64,000 nt of DNA from assembly GCA_035347995.1 (NCBI GenBank), contig DAOPQD010000002.1, positions 23,015 to 87,014 on the forward strand, read 5' to 3'. This DNA comes from JAAZNO01 sp012798275 (GTDB lineage Bacteria; Chloroflexota; Anaerolineae; B4-G1; SLSP01). Under the pieces are notes generated by a model. It had not been told where the DNA came from and made no database searches. It saw only the letters and a program-made list of their open reading frames with translations. The position numbers and the translations under genes are program-made. Shown in pieces: positions 56,799 through 64,000 of the stretch (positions are counted from its first letter, which is position 1; each line of letters starts with the position of its first letter).

Positions 56799-58426
56799 AC
56801 ACCTATATCACCCGCCGCGTTTCGCGTCTCGCGCTTCACACCTCCCGCCTCACCCGTTACGCCTTACTCCTTTTCCCGCTGCTCTTCCTCGCGCTCTTTT
56901 ACTTCTATCCGCTGACGGCGATTTTCGGCGCGAGTTTCGCCGGCAGTGCCTGGGCCGACATAACCGCGCGCCTCTTCAGCACCACAACGCTGCGCGTGCT
57001 GGGCTTCACCCTCGGGCAGGCGACGCTCTCCACCGCGCTGACATTGCTCCTGGGCCTGCCCGGCGCCTACGTCTTCGCCCGCTACGAGTTCCCCGGCAAG
57101 GCGCTGCTGCAAGCGCTGGCAACCGTGCCCTTCGTGCTGCCTACCGTCGTCGTTGCCGCGGCGTTCACGGCGCTATTGGGCAGCTACTCGCCGCTGCGGT
57201 ACACCCTCGGCGCGATTCTGCTGGCGCACGTCTTCTACAATATGACGCTGGTGCTGCGGATGGTAGGCGGCTTCTGGGCCAACCTCGACCCGCGCCTGGA
57301 AGAGGCCGCGCGGACGCTGGGCGCGTCCCCCTGGCGCGCCTTCCGCGAGGTGACGCTGCCCCTGCTCGCCCCAGCGTTGGGTGCGGCGGCGCTGTTGGTC
57401 TTCGTCTTTTGCTTCACCAGCTTCGGCGTGATCCTCATCCTCGGCGGGCCGCGCTTCGCCACGCTGGAGGTGGAAATCTACCGGCAGACGATCGCTTTCG
57501 CCAACCTCCCTCTGGCCGCGGCCCTCGGCCTGGTGCAGCTCCTCATCACCCTGGCGCTCACGCTGACCTACACCCGCCTGCAGGCACGGCTCGCGCGTCC
57601 GCTGGAACTCCGTCCGCAGTGGGCCACCCAACGCCGCCCGCACAAGCCCACCGAGATCGCCCTGCTGCTGGCGACCGTGACGCTGTTGGGCTTGCTGCTT
57701 GCCGCCCCGCCGCTCACCCTCGTCGCGCGCTCCTTCGATGGCGGCCTGCGCTATTACGCCGCACTTTTCGAAAATCCACGCCGCTCCATCTTCTACGTCC
57801 CGCCGATCGCGGCAGTATGGAATTCCGTGCGCTTCGCCCTGGCGACGATGGCGCTCGCGTTGCTGCTAGGCCTGCTCACCTCGCTGGCGCTCTACCGGCA
57901 GCGGCAAAGCTGGCTGCTCGACGCGCTGTTCATGCTCCCGCTGGGGACCTCGGCGGTGACGCTGGGCCTGGGGTATCTCCTCAGCATGAGCCGTCCGCCG
58001 CTGGCCCTGCGGGGGACGCCGCTGCTCATCATCTGTGGGCACACGCTCGTCGCCCTGCCCTTCGTCGTGCGGAGCCTGCTGCCCGCGCTCCACTCCATCC
58101 GCCCGACGCTGCGCGAGGCTGCGGCGACGTTGGGCGCTCCGCCCGCGCGCGTCTTCGTCGAAGTGGACCTGCCCATCATCCAACGCGCGCTCGCCGTCGG
58201 CGGCGTCTTCGCCTTCACCGTCTCCATGGGCGAATTCGGCGCCACGTCCATGATCGCTCGCCCCGAACTTCCGACGCTCCCCCTCGCCATCTATCGTTTC
58301 CTTTCTCTGCCGGGTGCGGTAAACTATGGGCAGGCGTTGGCGATGTCCACGATTCTGATGGCGGTCTGCGTCGTGGGCTTCGTGGCGATGGAACAGCTCC
58401 GACCGCCGGGGATGCAGACGTTTTAA
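56795..58426 (+). CDS. thiP: Thiamine ABC transporter permease
   Basis: A 543-residue double-length permease with about 12 transmembrane segments. Two EAA loops are visible: EEAARTLGASPWRAFREVTLPLLAPAL (near 165-190) and REAAATLGAPPARVFVEVDLPIIQRAL (near 440-467). The fused arrangement of two permease domains is typical of ThiP and iron (SfuB-like) permeases; with thiB beside it and a TPP riboswitch upstream, thiamine is the best call. The start is GTG 56795, overlapping the DUF433 stop. No ABC ATPase (thiQ) lies in the operon, so it must use one from elsewhere. Confidence 0.9.
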   Translation: MNTYITRRVSRLALHTSRLTRYALLLFPLLFLALFYFYPLTAIFGASFAGSAWADITARLFSTTTLRVLGFTLGQATLSTALTLLLGLPGAYVFARYEFPGKALLQALATVPFVLPTVVVAAAFTALLGSYSPLRYTLGAILLAHVFYNMTLVLRMVGGFWANLDPRLEEAARTLGASPWRAFREVTLPLLAPALGAAALLVFVFCFTSFGVILILGGPRFATLEVEIYRQTIAFANLPLAAALGLVQLLITLALTLTYTRLQARLARPLELRPQWATQRRPHKPTEIALLLATVTLLGLLLAAPPLTLVARSFDGGLRYYAALFENPRRSIFYVPPIAAVWNSVRFALATMALALLLGLLTSLALYRQRQSWLLDALFMLPLGTSAVTLGLGYLLSMSRPPLALRGTPLLIICGHTLVALPFVVRSLLPALHSIRPTLREAAATLGAPPARVFVEVDLPIIQRALAVGGVFAFTVSMGEFGATSMIARPELPTLPLAIYRFLSLPGAVNYGQALAMSTILMAVCVVGFVAMEQLRPPGMQTF

Positions 58427-58468
58427 GGACGGGGGATGGGGTAAGGGGTGATGGGGGATAGTAATGGA

Positions 58469-61400
58469 ATGAGCGAAGAAATTGCGAGCACCCCGCTGGT
58501 TTTTCACGGCAGCTGGGCTGACGAGTGCTTCTTTCTCTGGGCCGAGAGCGCGGAAGCCGCGCCGCGCCCCCGGGGCCGCCAACCGAAGCTTCCACCCCAT
58601 CCGCACGCTGCGACGCCGGCCGCCCTGCGCGCCCGTCTGTCCCAGGTTTTGCCCACCATAGACTGGGCCGCTACGCCCGAATTGACCTGTGGCATATTTC
58701 TCCCCACCCGGCGGGACACGCCATTGCTCCCTCCCTGGCTCATGCCGGAGCCGCCGGGGGATACGGCTGATGATGAGGAAGCGCCGGTAGTCTTGGGCGC
58801 CTGGAAGGTCAGCGGGCTGGCGCTGGACGTGCTGCCGGCCCTGGACTTGCTCATCGCGTTGCCGGCCGCCTCGGCGGACTTGTACAGCCGCCAATGGGGC
58901 GATGATCTCCGCTACTGGAGCGCCGTTGCCAAGTTCGGGCTGGAACTGCTGGCCCGTCAGGCATACCTGCCGGGCCTCACCGAACACGAGGGCCATTACC
59001 GCGCGGTTTGGCTGCCAATTTGGGACACGCCGGAAGATCGTACCCGCCTCAAGCGGCTCACGGAAGCCTGTCCGCCCATCGCGCGGGCGCTCTTCGAGGT
59101 CCAGACCCCTCCCGATCCGACCCGGGCCCCCGCGCCGCACACGTTGCTGGAGAGCTTCCTCAAACAACTGGTGGACGTGGCCGTCCGCGATTGGGGACGC
59201 GCACACCTCGACGCCCGCCACAAGCCGCCGACCGGCGTCGCCGGGACCTGGTGGACGGCGCTATGGGCCGTCGAGGGCAGCATTCTGGCCTCCCCCAGGG
59301 AACGTCGAGAGCTCGCCGCGCTCTACGAGGCCTGGCAGGAATGGCTGGCGCAGCTGCGGGGCGCGGCCGAGGCCCCTTTCCGCCTGAGTTTCCGGCTCGA
59401 AGCGCCTGAAACCGACCCCGAAACGGGCATGGCGCGCAAGCCGGAGTGGAGCTTGCACTATTTCCTGCAGGCCAACGACGACCCGAGCCTGTTGGTGCCG
59501 GTGGAGCAGGTGTGGTCCGCGCGCAGCGGCACGCTGGAATACCTCAACTACCGTTTTGAGAACGCGCAAGAACACGTGTTGGCAGGGCTGGGACTGGCTG
59601 CCCGCCTTTTCCCACCCATCAAGCAGAGCCTGCGTACCGCCCGTCCCCGGGCCTGCACGCTATCTGCCGACGAGGCCTTCGCCTTTTTGCGTGAAGTGGG
59701 TCCGCTGCTCGAAGGCAGCGGCTTCGGCGTGCTCGTCCCGCCGTGGTGGAACAAACCCGGCGCACGTCTCAGCGTCCGCGCCAAAATGAAAGCCGATCCC
59801 AACATCATCGGCAAGGGAATCTTGAGCCAGGACGCCCTCGTCACTTTCGATTGGGAGCTGGCCCTGGGCGATGAGCCGCTCAGCCGCGAGGAGTTTGAGC
59901 GGTTGGTGGCGCTCAAAATGCCCCTGGTGCAGGTGCGCGGTCAGTGGGTGCTCTTGCAGCCAGAGGAAATCGAAGCAGCCATCGCGTTCTGGAAAAAGCA
60001 GCAACAGCAGCTCAGCTTCGCCGAAGCTCTGGCAATGGCGCAGGGAGCCACGACAACAATCAACGGCCTGCCGGTGAGCCAGGTGCAGGCCACAGGTTGG
60101 CTGGCCGATTTGTTAGAGCAATTGCGAGACGGCGAAAAACTGGCCGAAGTGCCGCAGCCGAGAGCTTTTGTGGGGCAATTGCGGCCCTATCAGCAACGCG
60201 GCGCTTCATGGCTGGCGTTCATGCGGCGTTGGGGCCTGGGAGCCTGCCTGGCGGATGACATGGGCCTGGGGAAGACCATCCAGGCCATCGCGCTGCTGCT
60301 GCACGAACGGGAAAGCGGGGAGGGGCCCATAGGACCAGCGCTGCTGATATGCCCCACCTCGGTCGTGGGCAACTGGAAGCGCGAAGTGCAGCGCTTTGCC
60401 CCCTCCCTCAAGGTGCTGGTGCATCACGGCGCCGAACGCGAGCGCGGCACGGATTTGCTGGACGCCATCCACGCCCACGATCTCGTCATCAGCACCTATG
60501 GCTTGCTGCGGCGCGACGTGGAGACGCTGGCGAAAGTCGCCTGGGATACCGTCATCTTGGATGAAGCGCAGAACATCAAAAATCCGCACGCCAAACAGAC
60601 GCAGGCAGTACGGCAGCTGCAGGCCCGGCAGCGGATCACCCTCACCGGCACGCCGGTCGAAAACCGCCTGTCGGAATTGTGGTCGCTCATGCAATTCCTC
60701 AATCCCGGCCTGCTCGGCTCGCAGGCCAGCTTCCGCAGCCGCTTCGCCCTGCCCATCGAGCGCTATCAAGACGCCGAGGCTGCTGCGCGCTTGCGGGGAC
60801 TGGTTGGCCCGTTCATCCTGCGCCGTCTCAAGACCGATCCCGCGATTATCCAGGATCTGCCGGACAAACTGGAAATCAAGACCTACTGCACGCTCACGCC
60901 GGAGCAAGTCACCCTTTACCAGGCGGTGGTGGAAGCCACGCTCACCAGGGTGGAAAAAGCCGAGGCCGAGGGGGAATCGGAGTTCTCGCGGCGCGGCGCC
61001 GTCCTCGGCGCGCTTTTGCGGCTCAAACAGATCTGCAATCACCCGGCGCACTACCTGAGCGATGGGTCGCCGCTGCCGGGGCGTTCGGGAAAGCTCGACC
61101 GGCTCACGGAGATGCTGGAAGAGGTGCTGGAGGGGCATGAACGCGCACTCATCTTCACCCAGTTTGCCGAGATGGGGCAGCGGCTCCAGCATTACCTGCA
61201 GACGCTCTTCGGTGTGGAAACGCTCTTCTTGTACGGCGGCACCCCGTCCCAACAGCGCGACAGGATGGTGGCGCGGTTCCAGGAACCGGATGGCCCGCCC
61301 CTGTTCGTGCTGTCGCTCAAGGCGGGCGGCGTCGGCCTGAATCTGACCGCCGCCAATCACGTGTTCCACTTCGACCGCTGGTGGAATCCCGCCGTCGAAG

Positions 61401-61612
61401 ATCAGGCCACCGATCGCGCCTTCCGCATTGGCCAAACGCGCGACGTGCAGGTCCACAAGCTCATCTGCGCGGGGACGCTGGAAGAACGCATTGACACGCT
61501 CATCGAGAGCAAGAAAGCCCTGGCGCAAAGCGTCATCGGTGCCGGCGAGGATTGGCTCGCCGACCTGAGCACGGAAGAATTGCGGGAAATTATCGTCCTG
61601 CGGGAGACGTAA
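58469..61612 (+). CDS. SNF2-family DEAD/DEAH-like helicase
   Basis: A protein of about 1047 residues. The N-terminal 500 residues form the domain found in bacterial SNF2 proteins (WWNKPGARLSVRAKMK, LSQDALVTFDWELALGDEPLSREEFERL). The motor begins LRPYQQRGASWLAFM, with Walker A ADDMGLGKTIQ near residue 594, VILDEAQNIKNP (DEAQ) near 697, LTGTPVENRLSELWSLMQF, and the C-terminal helicase lobe ending LTAANHVFHFDRWWNPAVEDQATDRAFRIGQ. This group translocates on DNA; the bacterial role is not settled. ATG 58469 is chosen over the upstream GTG 58448, which lies in heptamer repeats. The next gene encodes its usual SWIM partner. Confidence 0.93.
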   Translation: MSEEIASTPLVFHGSWADECFFLWAESAEAAPRPRGRQPKLPPHPHAATPAALRARLSQVLPTIDWAATPELTCGIFLPTRRDTPLLPPWLMPEPPGDTADDEEAPVVLGAWKVSGLALDVLPALDLLIALPAASADLYSRQWGDDLRYWSAVAKFGLELLARQAYLPGLTEHEGHYRAVWLPIWDTPEDRTRLKRLTEACPPIARALFEVQTPPDPTRAPAPHTLLESFLKQLVDVAVRDWGRAHLDARHKPPTGVAGTWWTALWAVEGSILASPRERRELAALYEAWQEWLAQLRGAAEAPFRLSFRLEAPETDPETGMARKPEWSLHYFLQANDDPSLLVPVEQVWSARSGTLEYLNYRFENAQEHVLAGLGLAARLFPPIKQSLRTARPRACTLSADEAFAFLREVGPLLEGSGFGVLVPPWWNKPGARLSVRAKMKADPNIIGKGILSQDALVTFDWELALGDEPLSREEFERLVALKMPLVQVRGQWVLLQPEEIEAAIAFWKKQQQQLSFAEALAMAQGATTTINGLPVSQVQATGWLADLLEQLRDGEKLAEVPQPRAFVGQLRPYQQRGASWLAFMRRWGLGACLADDMGLGKTIQAIALLLHERESGEGPIGPALLICPTSVVGNWKREVQRFAPSLKVLVHHGAERERGTDLLDAIHAHDLVISTYGLLRRDVETLAKVAWDTVILDEAQNIKNPHAKQTQAVRQLQARQRITLTGTPVENRLSELWSLMQFLNPGLLGSQASFRSRFALPIERYQDAEAAARLRGLVGPFILRRLKTDPAIIQDLPDKLEIKTYCTLTPEQVTLYQAVVEATLTRVEKAEAEGESEFSRRGAVLGALLRLKQICNHPAHYLSDGSPLPGRSGKLDRLTEMLEEVLEGHERALIFTQFAEMGQRLQHYLQTLFGVETLFLYGGTPSQQRDRMVARFQEPDGPPLFVLSLKAGGVGLNLTAANHVFHFDRWWNPAVEDQATDRAFRIGQTRDVQVHKLICAGTLEERIDTLIESKKALAQSVIGAGEDWLADLSTEELREIIVLRET

Positions 61613-61663
61613 ACACCTCGTCACAGACAAGGTGCCTTCAGACTGACAGCGAAGGACAGCGCC

Positions 61664-62575
61664 ATGTCCAGAAAACACTCCAGTTACTATGAGAACTATT
61701 GGCCCAGCTATGAGAGCACACGACCGCGCCCTGCCGACGGCATCAAAGCCAGGGCCCAACGCGGCAGCTTCACCTCGACCTGGTGGGGCGATCGCTGGAT
61801 CAAGGCCCTCACCCCCCTCATGGACAGCGGACGCCTGAGCCGGGGACGGAGCTATGCGCGCAAGGGGCAGGTGCTGGAAATCAACATCCACCCGGGAAAA
61901 GTGACGGCGCGGGTCCAGGGCTCACGCCCCACCCCCTACAAAGTGACCATCGAGCTCAAGCCGCTCACCGATGGGCAATGGGGCGCGGTGTTCGATGCGC
62001 TGGCGGGACAGGCCCTCTACGCGGCGCAGCTGCTCAACGGCGAAATGCCCGACGACATCGAAAGCGTCTTCAACGCCGTGCATGTGCCCCTCTTCCCCTC
62101 CACACGCGGCGATCTGGGCAGCGACTGTTCATGCCCGGATTGGGCCAATCCCTGCAAGCATGTGGCGGCGGCCTACTACCTCCTGGGCGAACGCTTCGAC
62201 GCCGATCCGTTTTTGCTCTTCGCGCTGCGAGGCCGCACCAAGGAGCAGGTAGCGGCGGAATTGCGGAAACGCCGCGCGGTCGGTGCGCCCGTCAGCGAGG
62301 AACTCACGCCTTACGCGCCCGCTGCCATCTCCGCCGCGCCGGTCGCGCCGCTGGCGGAAAGCCTGGCGCACTACTGGGGCTCGGCGCAGGCGCTGGCGGG
62401 TTTCCGCGTGCAGATTGCAGAGCCGCCGGTCGCGTTGGCGCTTCTCAAGCGCGTGGGGCTGCCCGATTTCATCGAGCCGGGGTTCTTCCGCGCCCAATTG
62501 GAACGCAGCTATTCCGCCGTCACCGAGAGAGCGCTGGCGGTCGCCTTTGCTGAATCGAAGTCGGAAGAGGCATGA
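61664..62575 (+). CDS. SWIM zinc-finger protein
   Basis: A 303-residue protein with a SWIM finger: CSCPDWANPCKHVAAAYYLL (C-x-C...C-x-H) near residues 155-170. The N-terminal part (SFTSTWWGDRWIKALTPLMDSGRLSRGRSYARKGQVLEINIHPGKVTARVQGSRPTPYKVTI) is also standard in the protein that follows SNF2 helicase genes in many Actinobacteria, Cyanobacteria and Chloroflexota. SWIM domains bind DNA or protein. The tight linkage suggests the two form a complex, and the gene starts 51 bases after the helicase stop. It is the last gene of normal GC before the composition break. Confidence 0.92.
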   Translation: MSRKHSSYYENYWPSYESTRPRPADGIKARAQRGSFTSTWWGDRWIKALTPLMDSGRLSRGRSYARKGQVLEINIHPGKVTARVQGSRPTPYKVTIELKPLTDGQWGAVFDALAGQALYAAQLLNGEMPDDIESVFNAVHVPLFPSTRGDLGSDCSCPDWANPCKHVAAAYYLLGERFDADPFLLFALRGRTKEQVAAELRKRRAVGAPVSEELTPYAPAAISAAPVAPLAESLAHYWGSAQALAGFRVQIAEPPVALALLKRVGLPDFIEPGFFRAQLERSYSAVTERALAVAFAESKSEEA

Positions 62576-62634
62576 CCGACCGCGCGCAGCGCCACGGAAT
62601 GGCGCAGAATGACTCTCCCGAAAAAATTTATCTT

Positions 62635-62653
62635 CCTCCGAAGTTTACGGAGG
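62635..62653. other. Hairpin at the composition boundary
   Basis: CCTCCG and CGGAGG pair around a 7-base AAGTTTA loop. No T-run follows. It lies between the SWIM gene and the AT-rich segment, close to where base composition changes. Confidence 0.4.
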
Positions 62654-62697
62654 TCTATAGTGTCATGCTGGCTATGCCTTAGAATTAGAAGGGGCTT

Positions 62698-63708
62698 ATG
62701 AAAAAATTAACACAGGCCACATGGGAAGAAATTTTCGCACCCATTGACGCAGATGAAATTCTGTATAGCGTAATGCCATTAGAAGAAGATGGCACTTGTG
62801 AACCGCTTGTACCATATCTCATAACGGAAGAGAGTATTGAACAAGAGTGTTTTGCTCCTATTACTCCAATTCTAAAGTGGGCAGGCGGCAAATCACAGTT
62901 GCTCTCACAAATGGTGCCCCATTTTCCAGCTTCCTTTGAAAATTACCATGAGCCTTTTCTTGGCGGAGGGGCCGTTTTCTTTTTTCTTGCACCCACGAAA
63001 GGTAAAAAATCTTGGCTATCTGATGTTAATGCCGAGCTCATTAACTTTTATCAAATTGTGCACGATCAAATCGCTGCCTTTATTGCAACTGTCTGTGCCT
63101 TTGATAAAAGGTATAGAGCTGCATCCCACGAAACACAAAAAATCTTGTTCTATCAAATCAGAAATTTAGATAGAACATTAGATTTTGACGATATGCCACC
63201 ATTTCAGCGGGCAGTACGTTTCTATGTACTTAACAAAACTGCCTATAACGGGCTTTATCGCACCAATCAGAAAGGGCAGTTTAATGTTCCTTGGGGACGT
63301 TATAATAGGCCCTCTTTGTGTGCTCGACAGCAGCTATTTGATGCTTCGGAAGTATTGCGGCGCTTCAGCGTTTGGCTAAAAAACACTTCTTTTGAAGCAG
63401 TATTAGAGAATGCCAAACCAAACGATTTTGTGTATTTCGATCCACCCTATGTCCCACTATCTGCCACTGCAAGCTTTACCGCCTACACCCCGGAGGGTTT
63501 CAATGCAGAGGCCCAAAAGAAACTAGCCGATGTGTGCTATGAATTAGATCGTCGCGGTATACAGTTTATGCTATCAAATAGTGATACTACTTTCATACAC
63601 GATCTATATGCTAAATTCAATATAACCAAACTTCAAGCACGGCGGAGTATAAATTGCAATGGAAATGGGCGCGGGCCTATTTCTGAACTCCTGATCACAA
63701 ACTATTGA
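62698..63708 (+). CDS. Dam-type DNA adenine (N6) methyltransferase
   Basis: A 336-residue D12-class methylase. Motif I is ILKWAGGKSQLL with FLGGGAVFFFLAP following, and motif IV is YFDPPYVPL near residue 248; the order (I before IV) marks the alpha class. LNKTAYNGLYRTNQKGQFNVPWG is the characteristic Dam signature for sequence recognition of GATC or related sites. The first 55 residues are an extra, acidic N-terminal segment. Codon use and AT content are unlike the rest of the window, indicating recent transfer. GAAGGGG lies six bases before ATG 62698. Confidence 0.92.
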   Translation: MKKLTQATWEEIFAPIDADEILYSVMPLEEDGTCEPLVPYLITEESIEQECFAPITPILKWAGGKSQLLSQMVPHFPASFENYHEPFLGGGAVFFFLAPTKGKKSWLSDVNAELINFYQIVHDQIAAFIATVCAFDKRYRAASHETQKILFYQIRNLDRTLDFDDMPPFQRAVRFYVLNKTAYNGLYRTNQKGQFNVPWGRYNRPSLCARQQLFDASEVLRRFSVWLKNTSFEAVLENAKPNDFVYFDPPYVPLSATASFTAYTPEGFNAEAQKKLADVCYELDRRGIQFMLSNSDTTFIHDLYAKFNITKLQARRSINCNGNGRGPISELLITNY

Positions 63709-63719
63709 GGTGAACTAAC

Positions 63720-63953
63720 ATGGCAATCCAAGGCAAAATCAACGACGCATGGAAACAATTATTTCAAGACCGCCCGATTGCTGCTGATCTTGACCGACAA
63801 AGTTACCATTTGATCCAGGCACAAGATCTTAAAGTCTATATGGAGCCACGTCTATTAGCAAAAGTGGATGATTCTACGAAATTACCTAAAGTGTTAAGCG
63901 ATCACGATTGTGCTCCCTTATCCATAAGTTCCAACAGCTATATCTTACTGTAG
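63720..63953 (+). CDS. N-terminal part of a probable type II restriction endonuclease, interrupted
   Basis: A 77-residue frame that starts 11 bases after the methylase, with GAGGTGA upstream. It reads MAIQGKINDAWKQLFQDRPI, then MEPRLLAKVDDSTKLPKVLSDHDCAPLSISSNSYILL, ending at a TAG. The EPRLxxKxD ... LPKxL ... LPIS ... YxI pattern is like the start of restriction enzymes that accompany Dam-type methylases. After the stop no frame continues it clearly in the last 47 bases, so the gene is either truncated, frameshifted or the stop is a sequence error. The rest lies outside the window. Confidence 0.5.
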   Translation: MAIQGKINDAWKQLFQDRPIAADLDRQSYHLIQAQDLKVYMEPRLLAKVDDSTKLPKVLSDHDCAPLSISSNSYILL

Positions 63954-64000
63954 TTTCGCCATAAATAAGTAGACAAAACTATGGTTTTCTGGTATGATAT

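Noticed and set aside
56795..58461. Second overlapping frame across thiP
   Set aside because: An Arg/Ala/Pro-rich frame in another phase with no membrane segments; thiP itself has the EAA loops and transmembrane pattern.
58448..58468. Upstream GTG/ATG start for the SNF2 helicase
   Set aside because: These codons are part of the GTGATGGGGG heptamer repeat; ATG 58469 begins the conserved protein.

Overview
The window is a GC-rich (roughly 60-65 %) bacterial chromosome segment with one 100-N scaffold gap. The gene set and style suggest a Chloroflexota (Anaerolineae-like) genome: several surface proteins have long Thr/Pro-rich linkers, and there is a zinc-dependent phospholipase-C-like protein, an SNF2-SWIM pair and many GT4 glycosyltransferases. 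This placement is an inference; no rRNA or other strong taxonomic marker is present.

Layout: 1-1.4 kb, the end of a Gfo/Idh/MocA oxidoreductase and a coiled-coil repeat protein with a nuclease-like C-terminus. 1.4-15 kb, a surface polysaccharide locus (wecC-type dehydrogenase, Wzx-like flippase, methyltransferases, glycosyltransferases, two tandem wecB epimerases) interrupted by a vapBC-MNT toxin-antitoxin cassette; its first half is visibly poorer in GC. 15-22.2 kb (minus), PDZ protein, phospholipase D lipoprotein, phosphatase, HerA-type ATPase, polysaccharide deacetylase, Nudix, ECF sigma/anti-sigma pair. tRNA-Leu follows. 22.5-30 kb (minus), HAD, UbiD, comM, rsmI, KaiC-like ATPase and a PpiC lipoprotein. 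30-40 kb, mixed housekeeping genes (rnhB, rsmG, recF) with an orphan DNA methyltransferase and several poorly known proteins.

40.2-43.2 kb holds a textbook promoter, a tryptophan T-box leader, trpS and a TrpB2-type trpB. 43.3-52.9 kb (minus) is the highlight: a compact ethanolamine-utilisation bacterial microcompartment operon. In transcription order it carries eutN (vertex), eutA, eutB, eutC, eutL, an acylating aldehyde dehydrogenase, eutM-like hexamer, eutQ, eutJ, a second tandem-domain shell protein and a small protein resembling the N-terminus of EutQ. It has a consensus promoter and a terminator hairpin. Ethanolamine would be split to acetaldehyde and ammonia inside the shell and acetaldehyde converted to acetyl-CoA. 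No phosphotransacylase, alcohol dehydrogenase, transporter, cobalamin adenosyltransferase or regulator is visible.

53-58.4 kb: prfA, two tRNAs, and a TPP riboswitch in front of thiN-thiB-DUF433-thiP (thiamine pyrophosphokinase plus an ABC importer lacking its ATPase here). 58.4-62.6 kb: SNF2 helicase and SWIM zinc-finger partner. From about 62.6 kb base composition drops sharply, and an acquired Dam-type methylase and the start of what may be its restriction enzyme run to the window edge.
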